Source: Bacillota bacterium
GTDB lineage: Bacteria > Bacillota > Clostridia > Oscillospirales > SIG627
NCBI GenBank assembly: GCA_029006345.1
Contig: JAQXGK010000111.1
Coordinates: 1 to 40,362, forward strand
Reading direction: 5' to 3'
Length of the DNA stretch: 40,362 nt
Shown: piece by piece, positions 34,504 through 40,362 of the stretch
Layout: every line of letters begins with the position of its first letter
Numbering within the stretch: the stretch's first letter is position 1
Made by a program: the position numbers and the translations under genes
Notes under the pieces: model-generated
What the model saw: the letters and a program-made list of their open reading frames with translations, nothing else
Database searches by the model: none
What the model was told of the DNA's origin: nothing

Positions 34504-34931
34504 TACTTTATAAGATACTTATCTATCTTTTTGATTGTTTTTTTTGCGCTGATTCTGAATTTTTCCTCTATTAGCGGCATGATTGCTTCCATAAATTCTT
34601 CAATGTACATTTTTCCGCCGACATCAGCTGTGCAATATGTACTCCCAAAAACCATATCAGACACTTTTTCGTTGTCGAAGATATAATTGATCTGCTCACG
34701 TATTTTTGAATCAGTTTCAGCAAAAACATCAATTATATCGCGTGTATCTGTTTCTGCTGTCGCTGAAAGCTCCGTGCAATACGCTTTTATTTTCTCGTTG
34801 GCTTTCTTTAACCTCTCAAAAATTCCGTTGTCATCGAGGTTTATATAAATCACACGGTCTTCGCCATATTTTTCCTTATTAACATATATCTTTTCTTTGC
34901 CATCGTTTATATTAAGATTTAGTTCTGCCAT
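34503..34931 (-). CDS. phage tail assembly chaperone-like protein
   Basis: A 142-residue protein beginning MAELNLNIND, in the position of the first tail assembly chaperone. The frame is open to 34979, but that extension runs through the terminator hairpin; AAAGGAG is 5 nt before the ATG at 34931. The protein is acidic with a basic C-terminus (KKTIKKIDKYLIK). It overlaps the Gp15 gene by 1 nt. Confidence 0.75.
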   Translation of the reverse strand: MAELNLNINDGKEKIYVNKEKYGEDRVIYINLDDNGIFERLKKANEKIKAYCTELSATAETDTRDIIDVFAETDSKIREQINYIFDNEKVSDMVFGSTYCTADVGGKMYIEEFMEAIMPLIEEKFRISAKKTIKKIDKYLIK

Positions 34932-34940
34932 AGTTACTCC

Positions 34941-34974
34941 TTTCAAATTAAAAGGAGCACGACTTCGTGCTCCT
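34941..34974 (-). terminator. terminator behind the inserted zinc-ribbon gene
   Basis: On the minus strand AGGAGCACGA/TCGTGCTCCT (34974-34953) forms a perfect 10-bp stem with a 2-base gap, followed by TTTAATTTG. It lies 15 nt after the stop at 34990 and before the chaperone start. Confidence 0.8.
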
Positions 34975-34989
34975 ATCACCCTTATTCTT

Positions 34990-35670
34990 TTAACTAATGA
35001 GATACGCTATACATTCACTGCTGAATCTGTCATACTCATTATTTTTTACGGTTTGCAACATGTCTAAATAGCGTTGTGCATCTCTTACTTTTCCGCTACC
35101 GCTGTTATAATAAAGGTCGCGTATTTTTTTGTCACCTTCATTATAGATCTCCGTGAATTTTAGCGCGTGCTTTTCAATTGTATCATAAAGCCCGTTCAAA
35201 CCGCTGTCGTTTTCATTGACCTTTGCCTTGAAGTCTGCTATTGCTATAGGCGTGTACGCTTCCAATTTAGTAGCGTATTCATTATAAATGGCCTCAAATG
35301 AGTTGGTCGGCGATGTGGTACCGCTCTGTGCAGTTGTTGTCGTAATGATATCATTCGATCTTTCCGGCGAGTTGCTATACTGAGTCGTATTGTTTTCGAT
35401 ATCAGTATCTACATTGGACAGGAAATAAGCATCAAACAGTCCGTTATTAAACGCAAAAAAAACAAACCCAACCGATATGACGCATATAATAATCATTATT
35501 GCTGCCAACTTACCACTGGAGAAACGCTTTTGACCGCATTGAGGGCATTTCGTATAGACATCCGAGTATTGCGCATGACATTTCTTGCACTCAACCATTT
35601 TGTGATTAAGCTTGTAATTATTATCGTTGTTTAAGTTCGGATGTAATTCAGGGGAGCCGTAAGCGCCCAT
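34990..35670 (-). CDS. zinc-ribbon membrane protein, probable phage cargo (moron) gene
   Basis: A 226-residue protein with no structural role suggested by sequence. The N-terminus carries a zinc ribbon (Cys28, Cys31, Cys42, Cys45: CKKC and CPQC), then one membrane helix (about 55-77), a Thr/Ser-rich linker and an extracytoplasmic helical domain of about 110 residues. The start is ATG 35670 with GAGAGG 8 nt upstream; a GTG at 35679 overlaps that site. It sits between the major tail gene and the chaperone gene, which are normally adjacent, and has its own promoter and terminator. This is the layout of a moron expressed from the prophage. A surface role such as superinfection exclusion is possible but unproven. 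Confidence 0.85.
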   Translation of the reverse strand: MGAYGSPELHPNLNNDNNYKLNHKMVECKKCHAQYSDVYTKCPQCGQKRFSSGKLAAIMIIICVISVGFVFFAFNNGLFDAYFLSNVDTDIENNTTQYSNSPERSNDIITTTTAQSGTTSPTNSFEAIYNEYATKLEAYTPIAIADFKAKVNENDSGLNGLYDTIEKHALKFTEIYNEGDKKIRDLYYNSGSGKVRDAQRYLDMLQTVKNNEYDRFSSECIAYLIS

Positions 35671-35700
35671 TTTACGCACCTCTCTATTAAATGGTAATTA

Positions 35701-35729
35701 ATTATACCATATGTATAATCAAAGTGCAA
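35701..35729 (-). promoter_or_regulatory. promoter and palindromic element of the cargo gene
   Basis: On the minus strand TATAAT (35706-35701) is preceded at 17 nt by TTGCAC (35729-35724). ATTATAC and GTATAAT form an inverted repeat with a 5-nt centre that overlaps the -10, so a repressor could bind there. Confidence 0.65.
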
Positions 35730-35735
35730 CATTTT

Positions 35736-35764
35736 GCCCCGCCGCAGTTATGTTGCAGCGGGGC
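35736..35764. other. GC-rich hairpin between the major tail gene and the cargo gene
   Basis: GCCCCGCCGC (35736-35745) pairs with GCAGCGGGGC (35755-35764), one mismatch, around a 9-nt loop. A-runs flank it on the minus strand, T-runs on the plus strand, so it would terminate plus-strand rather than late transcripts. It may slow or process the late mRNA. Confidence 0.6.
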
Positions 35765-35770
35765 ATTTTC

Positions 35771-36283
35771 TCAGTCTTCTGTAAATGTTATCGGAGATTT
35801 CAATGAGTTTACCGTTCCAAATGTTTTATCATTGCTGTAATGAATACAGATAGGCATATTCACATTTGAATCTCCTCCGATACTTTTAACCTCTATTGTG
35901 CATCCGCTGTGTTTTTCTGCTTTGTATCCATTTGTCGAAGTTCCATAAAACCCGCGGATAACAAGAACATCAAACAAAGACAACTCAGACAAGGCATTTC
36001 TTTGCATAATATCATCAAGTTGCGCCGCGAGAATAGAACCACCACGAATGGTGAATGGTTCGACATCCTGAGCGGGTTCGGTTTTTTTGATATCAGTATA
36101 CGTGATGCCGAGAATATCAGTAAAAGTTTCTGTATCGGGATTGTAATCGATAGAACTATCTTCGACACGCACACCTACGACTTCCCATACAGGCTCACTC
36201 GAAGTCCCTGTGTTTACTGCTGTGACAAGTAGCTTTCTTTCCGCAAGCTGCTTATCAACGAGATTAAATGATTCAACTGACAT
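35771..36283 (-). CDS. phage major tail protein
   Basis: A 170-residue tail tube protein. The fold begins with an N-terminal segment of strands (LLVTAVNTGTSSEPVWEVVG), then EDSSIDYNPDTETFTDILG, and a C-terminal KSPITFTED. Length and place (after head-tail connectors, before the chaperone genes) fit the siphovirus tail tube. The next phage gene on the same strand is the cargo gene. Confidence 0.82.
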   Translation of the reverse strand: MSVESFNLVDKQLAERKLLVTAVNTGTSSEPVWEVVGVRVEDSSIDYNPDTETFTDILGITYTDIKKTEPAQDVEPFTIRGGSILAAQLDDIMQRNALSELSLFDVLVIRGFYGTSTNGYKAEKHSGCTIEVKSIGGDSNVNMPICIHYSNDKTFGTVNSLKSPITFTED

Positions 36284-36285
36284 AA

Positions 36286-36720
36286 TTATTCCTCCTCTAT
36301 GTATTCAATTCGAATTCTGACCATATATTTTGCAAGATTGTCAGTCTGATTTGATGTGCTCGGCTGGTCCTGCAAACATTTAACACGGTCTATTGTTTTG
36401 CCGATTCCAAAGTCGGGAAACGACCGAATTTTGTTTTGCTCTGCAACCCAGTCAATAAAAGACTGGACAGCAGAATAATCGTTGATGTTTTCTGCCAAAA
36501 ACGGTTCTGTCGCAAAATCTTTGTACCATGTTACAGCGAATACATAATATTTCATGACGGTGCCATCAATATATGTTTTCGCTACCGTGTCGCTCGGTTC
36601 TGGTATAAGATTGCACACGCCGTCTTGAACTGCACCGAAATTAAATCCGAGAAGTTCTATACCTGGATACGTTTTGACCCAATCCCATACTGCCTGGTTT
36701 TTGTTTATGGATTTACTCAT
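36286..36720 (-). CDS. phage minor capsid / tail terminator-like protein
   Basis: A 144-residue protein matching the minor capsid protein 3 style found just before the major tail gene. Sequence includes DWVKTYPGIELLGFNFG and YYVFAVTWYKDFATEPF. Tail terminator proteins occupy this position. It overlaps the upstream gene by 4 nt. Confidence 0.75.
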   Translation of the reverse strand: MSKSINKNQAVWDWVKTYPGIELLGFNFGAVQDGVCNLIPEPSDTVAKTYIDGTVMKYYVFAVTWYKDFATEPFLAENINDYSAVQSFIDWVAEQNKIRSFPDFGIGKTIDRVKCLQDQPSTSNQTDNLAKYMVRIRIEYIEEE

Positions 36721-37127
36721 ACATTAACCTTTCTTGTCCGTATATAACGTTCAATTTCACGTGACAGCACTTCTTTGTCAACTCCTTTATCCCAGTGAGA
36801 CATAGCGAGTGGATTCATATCTCGTCGGAAATTGAATCCATCTCCAAAATACATCTTTATTGCATAGGGAGCTGTGAATCGAACGCCATCTACGGTAATA
36901 TTACCGCTCGATTGAGCAAGGGTTCGGATTGTTGCATCGTCTAGGCGCGTTGTTTTGTCTCCCAGATTAACTGACATAGTTGTCATTAACAATCCGGTGT
37001 CACGAGGTATAAATTTCGCCATATGCTTATAAAAACTATACTGTGCAAACCGTTTTACATCGTCATCTATAAGCTTTGCAAGTTTAGACTGTATTGCAAC
37101 ATTATCTACAATAACTTGAACTGCCAT
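36717..37127 (-). CDS. phage minor capsid / head-tail joining protein
   Basis: A 136-residue protein like minor capsid protein 2: FAQYSFYKHMAKFIPRDTG, FTAPYAIKMYFG and MNPLAMSHWDKGVDKE. Head-tail connector role is inferred from gene order. Overlaps its neighbour by 4 nt. Confidence 0.78.
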   Translation of the reverse strand: MAVQVIVDNVAIQSKLAKLIDDDVKRFAQYSFYKHMAKFIPRDTGLLMTTMSVNLGDKTTRLDDATIRTLAQSSGNITVDGVRFTAPYAIKMYFGDGFNFRRDMNPLAMSHWDKGVDKEVLSREIERYIRTRKVNV

Positions 37128-37131
37128 TCAG

Positions 37132-37554
37132 TCACACCCCCGAACAAAAGTAATGCTCTCCGAGACCGAAGAAATCGGAATTATTGCGCACAACCTTAAT
37201 TGTAAAAGCATTGCCGCTGTGCGCCTTGAGGAAATCGTTGCCCGAGCTGCCGTCCGATATAGTATCCGAAGTAGCACCAAAGTATATGATGTCACCGGGC
37301 TTCAGCGTGAAACGCTCTGATTTATTCTGCAGTGCGTTCCACGCCTCGGGCGATACATACAGCGGATTTTTGGCTATGCGGCAAATATAACTTGCTGTCT
37401 GCGCTATTGCGGCACCGTCAAAAGCTGTTTTTACCTCGACTTTTGTAAAGGCATTCTGCACAGTGAATTTATACCAATTTATTTTTTGATTTACAGTGTC
37501 GCGGTAATGGCAAAAGACGGTGACAGTTTTATTAAAATCTGCGCAAGCCATCAA
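37132..37554 (-). CDS. phage head-tail connector-region protein
   Basis: A 140-residue protein in the position of minor capsid protein 1 or a head closure protein. It is rich in strands (TVQNAFTKVEVKTAFDG, FTLKPGDIIYFG) and has two Cys near the N-terminus plus one near the C-terminus. Family assignment is from order. Confidence 0.72.
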   Translation of the reverse strand: MMACADFNKTVTVFCHYRDTVNQKINWYKFTVQNAFTKVEVKTAFDGAAIAQTASYICRIAKNPLYVSPEAWNALQNKSERFTLKPGDIIYFGATSDTISDGSSGNDFLKAHSGNAFTIKVVRNNSDFFGLGEHYFCSGV

Positions 37555-37883
37555 TCAACACCTCGGTATACTAAATAGTCAGGCAGATATTCAAGTGCCT
37601 TTCGCGTGAACTTTGACTCAACCGTTTCCGGCGACGAATATGATATTGACACATCGTCGTTTGAAAAACCGGATACCGCTTCATCGTTCTTGCTATCGGC
37701 CAGAATATCAATAAGCACTGGGTATACTGCCTTGACTTCCAAAGGAATATCGGCAGCGCCGTTCAATCTGCCTTGCGTTATTTTGTTAAGCAACGCACCT
37801 GCGCGTGCTTCATAGAGATTAAAGGCGGCTTCGTCCTGTATATTGCCGCCGTATTCCAAGTAATCATCATAGCTTATATACAT
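37551..37883 (-). CDS. phage head-tail connector (gp6-like) protein
   Basis: A 110-residue mostly helical protein starting MYISYDDYLEYGG. Helices FNLYEARAGALLNKITQG and KAVYPVLIDILAD fit the gp6-like connector that binds under the portal. It overlaps the next gene by 4 nt. Confidence 0.75.
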   Translation of the reverse strand: MYISYDDYLEYGGNIQDEAAFNLYEARAGALLNKITQGRLNGAADIPLEVKAVYPVLIDILADSKNDEAVSGFSNDDVSISYSSPETVESKFTRKALEYLPDYLVYRGVD

Positions 37884-37899
37884 TTAAGCCGCCTTTCCG

Positions 37900-38076
37900 T
37901 CACTCTGACTTTGGATCCGACTCGCCGTTAAGCAAGCCGAGGATATCATCTTTTTTTGCGCCTTCGGGAATTGATATACCGCGTGCAGCGGCAAGCTCAA
38001 GAAGCTCCTTGACTGTTCGCTTTTCAAAGGGCTTTTCAACAGGAACAGCCGGATCAATACGTCCTACTACTCTCAT
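37900..38076 (-). CDS. small phage protein with SAP/HeH-like helix pair
   Basis: A 58-residue protein just after the capsid gene. KRTVKELLELAAARGISIPE followed by KKDDILGLL is a helix-extension-helix of the SAP/Rho-N type that often binds nucleic acid. The frame runs further upstream inside the capsid gene; AAGGA is 8 nt before the ATG at 38076, while an ATG at 38085 touches it. Similar proteins follow capsid genes in other phages. Confidence 0.75.
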   Translation of the reverse strand: MRVVGRIDPAVPVEKPFEKRTVKELLELAAARGISIPEGAKKDDILGLLNGESDPKSE

Positions 38077-38087
38077 ATCAACCATCC

Positions 38088-38963
38088 TTAAGACGCTTTG
38101 TTGTGCAGATAAATACCCGCAACCTTGTTCTCGTACACGTCCGCAAGGCCGTATGCGCGGTAGAAGAACATCCATCCGTCGTCGCTCTGATTGGATTCCG
38201 GTGTGATGATCTTGTTAACAACGTGCTTGGGGTACTGGAGTATCGCCTTTTTATGGATAACCATAAAGTTGATATCCTTACCGCTAGAATCTTTGACGAA
38301 GCCGCCCGCGGTTTCGCCTACTGAGGTGCCATCGTACAGGTCGATAGCGGTATAGAATCTTGTCTGCGGCACCTTCATGATTTTTGCGAAGGACGCGAGT
38401 ACCTCCTTCGACTTGTTTGTATCAACAGCAAATACCGAGTTATAGAGGGTGGGAGTGATGTACAAGTATCTTTCGTCGGCGGGGACCTCGTCCTCGTCCA
38501 ATTTGTTCTGCGCCGCTACGAGCGCTGCCAAAACATCCGTTCCTGATGCGAGAGTTGCCGCAGCGGCAGTGGATATGCCGGGCATTCCTGCATATTTTGC
38601 GAAACGGAACGCGTCCATTTCAGGAGCAACCTTAGTGCGGATAAACTCACTTGCGAGCTTGCCGAAAGCAACACCAGCGGTCTCCTCGTTGTCCATAGCG
38701 TCAATGGTGAATTTGCGTCCTCTGTCGTAGTTGAACTGGACCGTTTCATTTGTCAGAGTGACATCACCCTTGACGTATCCGGAATTGCGCGAATAGTCGG
38801 CGAGCCCATCCATAGAGATCTTCGGAATGATTATCTCATTGGTATTAGCACCCGCTCTGACAAGAGAGGCGTCGCCGTCCAAGTCAGAGGTGAGCGATGC
38901 GTTCTTATAGACCTCGTCAAGAAGGTCTATATACTTTTTGAATGTTGTAATAGCATTAGGCAT
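38088..38963 (-). CDS. phage major capsid protein
   Basis: A 291-residue major head protein, probably HK97-like fold without an N-terminal delta domain of its own because a separate scaffold is encoded just upstream. Segments MPNAITTFKKYIDLLDEVYK, VRAGANTNEIIIPKIS and GWMFFYRAYGLADVYENKVAG, shortened to WMFFYRAYGLADV, are typical. About 21 nt separate it from the scaffold gene. Confidence 0.88.
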   Translation of the reverse strand: MPNAITTFKKYIDLLDEVYKNASLTSDLDGDASLVRAGANTNEIIIPKISMDGLADYSRNSGYVKGDVTLTNETVQFNYDRGRKFTIDAMDNEETAGVAFGKLASEFIRTKVAPEMDAFRFAKYAGMPGISTAAAATLASGTDVLAALVAAQNKLDEDEVPADERYLYITPTLYNSVFAVDTNKSKEVLASFAKIMKVPQTRFYTAIDLYDGTSVGETAGGFVKDSSGKDINFMVIHKKAILQYPKHVVNKIITPESNQSDDGWMFFYRAYGLADVYENKVAGIYLHNKAS

Positions 38964-38984
38964 GGTAATTATTCTCCTTCATGT

Positions 38985-39551
38985 TTATTTTTTGATAGGC
39001 GGCAGACCCATTATTGAGCGAACGGCATCATCGTCGATTTCTTTCGCATTCCCACCGCCGGCGCCGGGGATATCAATGCTGTTAGGGCTGGCAAATATGC
39101 CTTCGCGGTCTTTGATAAGTGCGTCAAATATTTCTTTGTCGCCCTTGCCTTTGTTTTCGTCTTTGGCTAAAGCGTCCTTGAATTCGCTGAGAATGCCGTT
39201 TTTAGTAAATTCATTTATGAATTTTCGGTCTTCCGGAACCAAACCGTCAAAACGCGCGGCAAGCGCCTTTGCTTCAGCCGCGGCAGCTTCAGCCGCTTTG
39301 CGATCCTGCTCGGCTTTCTTGTACTTATCAATCTCTGCCTGTAAAGCGTCGGCGTTGCCCTTTTTCTCTTCGAGCTCCTTGATAGTATTGTTAGCCTTTG
39401 CGAGGTCTGCCTTTGCGGCGTCGAGGTCGGATTTGTATTTATCCGCACTGCCTTTAGCCGCAGTTGTGTCTCTGCCGTTAATGTCCAGGATCTGCTTCAA
39501 GGCATCGTCCGACACATCCGGCAGAATTTTTTTGATTTCTTCGCGTGTCAT
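38985..39551 (-). CDS. phage scaffolding protein (Gp20-like)
   Basis: A 188-residue, highly charged coiled-coil protein: a long Ala/Lys/Glu helix (about 40-100) and a C-terminal basic/hydrophobic tail (RSIMGLPPIKK) that would contact the shell. Length and place before the capsid gene match Gp20/DUF4355 scaffolds. Confidence 0.85.
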   Translation of the reverse strand: MTREEIKKILPDVSDDALKQILDINGRDTTAAKGSADKYKSDLDAAKADLAKANNTIKELEEKKGNADALQAEIDKYKKAEQDRKAAEAAAAEAKALAARFDGLVPEDRKFINEFTKNGILSEFKDALAKDENKGKGDKEIFDALIKDREGIFASPNSIDIPGAGGGNAKEIDDDAVRSIMGLPPIKK

Positions 39552-39670
39552 AGTTTTCCTTTCCGCCTACAGTTTTTTATACGAGGTTCTTTCCTCCTGG
39601 CGTTGGTAGTTTTACGACATTCCGGTCAAAATTCAGATTCTGTTTGCCGTAGCAAATTAAATCTGTGCAT

Positions 39671-39713
39671 AATAAAAGCCCGAGCCGATACAAATGTGTG
39701 TACCGGTTCGGGC
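39671..39713 (-). terminator. terminator A before the scaffold gene
   Basis: On the minus strand GCCCGAACCGGTACA (39713-39699) pairs with the complement at 39678-39692 using two G-U pairs, followed by TTTTATTATG. Confidence 0.75.
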
Positions 39714-39743
39714 ATTATTATCTTGTTGCGGTATGCGTCAGGG

Positions 39744-39777
39744 CATAAGAAAACCGCTCACTTTTCGTGGGCGGTTT
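39744..39777 (-). terminator. terminator B after the Cys-rich gene
   Basis: On the minus strand AAACCGCCCAC (39777-39767) pairs with GTGAGCGGTTT (39761-39751), one G-U, followed by TCTTATG. It lies 11 nt after the stop. Confidence 0.75.
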
Positions 39778-39788
39778 ATGAGGTTTGG

Positions 39789-40085
39789 TTATTTGTGCTT
39801 TGGAGTGGCCTTTCCGTTTTCGTCGAATGTGAAAAACTTGCAACACCTTGATTTTTCATCCTTTGAAAAGTGTGGACAATCATATGACTTACAGTCGATG
39901 ATTTCTTTAGGCATTTTGCCGTACACGGAGCATTCCGGGGCATCCCAGGTTCCGTAATGAAAATCAGCGTTTTTGCATACCTTGCAAAGAGGGGTTAGGA
40001 TCGCTCCGAGAACTGGCTGATCAAGACTGCCTTTTCCCTTTATTTCTTCACACCACTTGTCAACAAGCTTCTTGTCTATAGCCAT
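39789..40085 (-). CDS. Cys-rich small phage protein
   Basis: A 98-residue protein with eight cysteines (12, 34, 37, 52, 65, 70, 81, 82) plus His43 and His72. CKVC and CCKF suggest zinc or iron-sulphur binding, but no named motif fits. There is no signal peptide. AAAGGG is 8 nt before the ATG. An extended -10 promoter lies about 60 nt upstream and two terminators follow, so it can be expressed apart from the late operon. Its function is unknown. Confidence 0.72.
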   Translation of the reverse strand: MAIDKKLVDKWCEEIKGKGSLDQPVLGAILTPLCKVCKNADFHYGTWDAPECSVYGKMPKEIIDCKSYDCPHFSKDEKSRCCKFFTFDENGKATPKHK

Positions 40086-40089
40086 ATCT

Positions 40090-40344
40090 TCAACCCTTTC
40101 TTATGAGCGTCATAAATATCTTTCCGTTAAATATCTGCGCTTCCAGTATAGCATATTCTGAACCGTTTGGCAATAATACCGATGTCTTGTGGTTGATATT
40201 ACATTCGGCTGCCGGCTCGTTCAGCCGGATTTTCGGAAGTTTTTGGTTACCATGGCTTTCTTTAATGCGGCGGCAAGTGACTTTTTTGTTTTTAACGAGA
40301 ATTCTTTGTTTGTCGTTCGCAAACCCCTTGCAAAAACAGAGCTT
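40090..40344 (-). other. open reading frame of about 84 codons without a canonical start
   Basis: The frame runs from just after a stop at 40347-40345 to TGA at 40092-40090, ending 4 nt before the Cys-rich gene. It would encode a segment with CFCKGF, TCRRIKE and a C-terminus LPNGSEYAILEAQIFNGKIF. The first canonical start codon is a TTG near 40170, in the promoter region. It may be a broken gene, a gene with an unusual start, or chance. Confidence 0.35.
40145..40173 (-). promoter_or_regulatory. extended -10 promoter of the Cys-rich gene
   Basis: On the minus strand TTGCCA (40173-40168), 17 nt, TATACT (40150-40145), with TGC before the -10. Confidence 0.7.
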
Positions 40345-40362
40345 TTATAATATAATATTAAG

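Larger units (their letters stand above)
25917..40362 (-). mobile_element. prophage, late region (siphovirus-like), inserted at ssrA
   Basis: From the end of ssrA to the window edge all recognisable genes are on the minus strand and follow the order of a long-tailed phage: scaffold, capsid, connectors, major tail, chaperone region, tape measure, distal tail, fibre, holin, lysin. Integrase, repressor, terminase and portal are not in view, so the far border lies to the right. Genes look intact, with no frameshifts in the structural block. Confidence 0.93.

Noticed and set aside
35736-35764. Terminator of the late operon before the cargo gene
   Set aside because: The minus-strand RNA has no U-tract after the stem; recorded as a hairpin only.
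25917-40362. Gene-transfer agent or phage-like bacteriocin instead of prophage
   Set aside because: Capsid, scaffold, connectors, tape measure and lysis genes are all present and placed at an ssrA attachment gene, which fits a full phage.

Overview
The window looks like chromosomal DNA of a sporulating, Gram-positive anaerobe of the class Clostridia, probably an Oscillospirales/Ruminococcaceae-type gut bacterium. The support is moderate GC, AGGAGG-type ribosome binding sites, a T-box leader on thrS, a GerW/YtfJ sporulation gene, lipoprotein signal peptides and a tmRNA of Clostridia type. The taxonomic call is inference.

Layout. (1) Positions 1-1053 hold the 3' end of a large unrecognised gene, probably from a mobile element abutting the 3' end of tRNA-Leu(CAA) at 1212-1298. 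(2) Positions 1.4-3.7 kb carry a plus-strand group: GT2 glycosyltransferase, GtrA-like protein and ribulose-phosphate epimerase. (3) Positions 3.9-13.8 kb are minus-strand: a CE2-like esterase lipoprotein, a T-box controlled thrS plus thioredoxin-reductase-like gene, an Eis-like acetyltransferase, a polar amino acid ABC transporter (binding protein, permease, ATPase), and metF with a YihY-family membrane protein. (4) Positions 13.8-15.7 kb hold a metallo-beta-lactamase-fold lipoprotein and a convergent fibronectin-III lipoprotein. (5) Positions 15.7-25.5 kb form a long plus-strand housekeeping block: DUF3048 lipoprotein, argS, yebC, a SpoU methyltransferase, an M50 protease, scpA, scpB, DUF2953, ytfJ, a D,D-carboxypeptidase, a pseudouridine synthase and a small unknown gene. 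Many of these overlap by 1-4 nt. (6) ssrA (tmRNA) lies at 25569-25916.

(7) From just after ssrA to the right edge is the late half of a tailed (siphovirus-like) prophage, all on the minus strand and read from right to left. The order is a Cys-rich protein, scaffold, major capsid, small SAP-like protein, four head-tail connection proteins, major tail protein, an inserted zinc-ribbon membrane protein, tail assembly proteins, tape measure, distal tail and tail-tip proteins, a coiled-coil tail fibre, then small lysis-region genes, an r1t-type holin and an M23 endolysin. Integrase, repressor, terminase and portal genes would lie beyond the right edge.

Most notable observations: a self-contained cargo (moron) gene in the tail module with its own promoter and terminator; a second promoter-and-terminator unit around a Cys-rich protein upstream of the scaffold gene; repeat clusters at both mobile-element borders that resemble integrase arm sites; a YihY-family gene lacking a canonical start for its conserved N-terminus; and an RNA hairpin that could hide the start of the carboxypeptidase gene. 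No clearly new multi-gene system was found. The cargo genes are the best candidates for undescribed biology.
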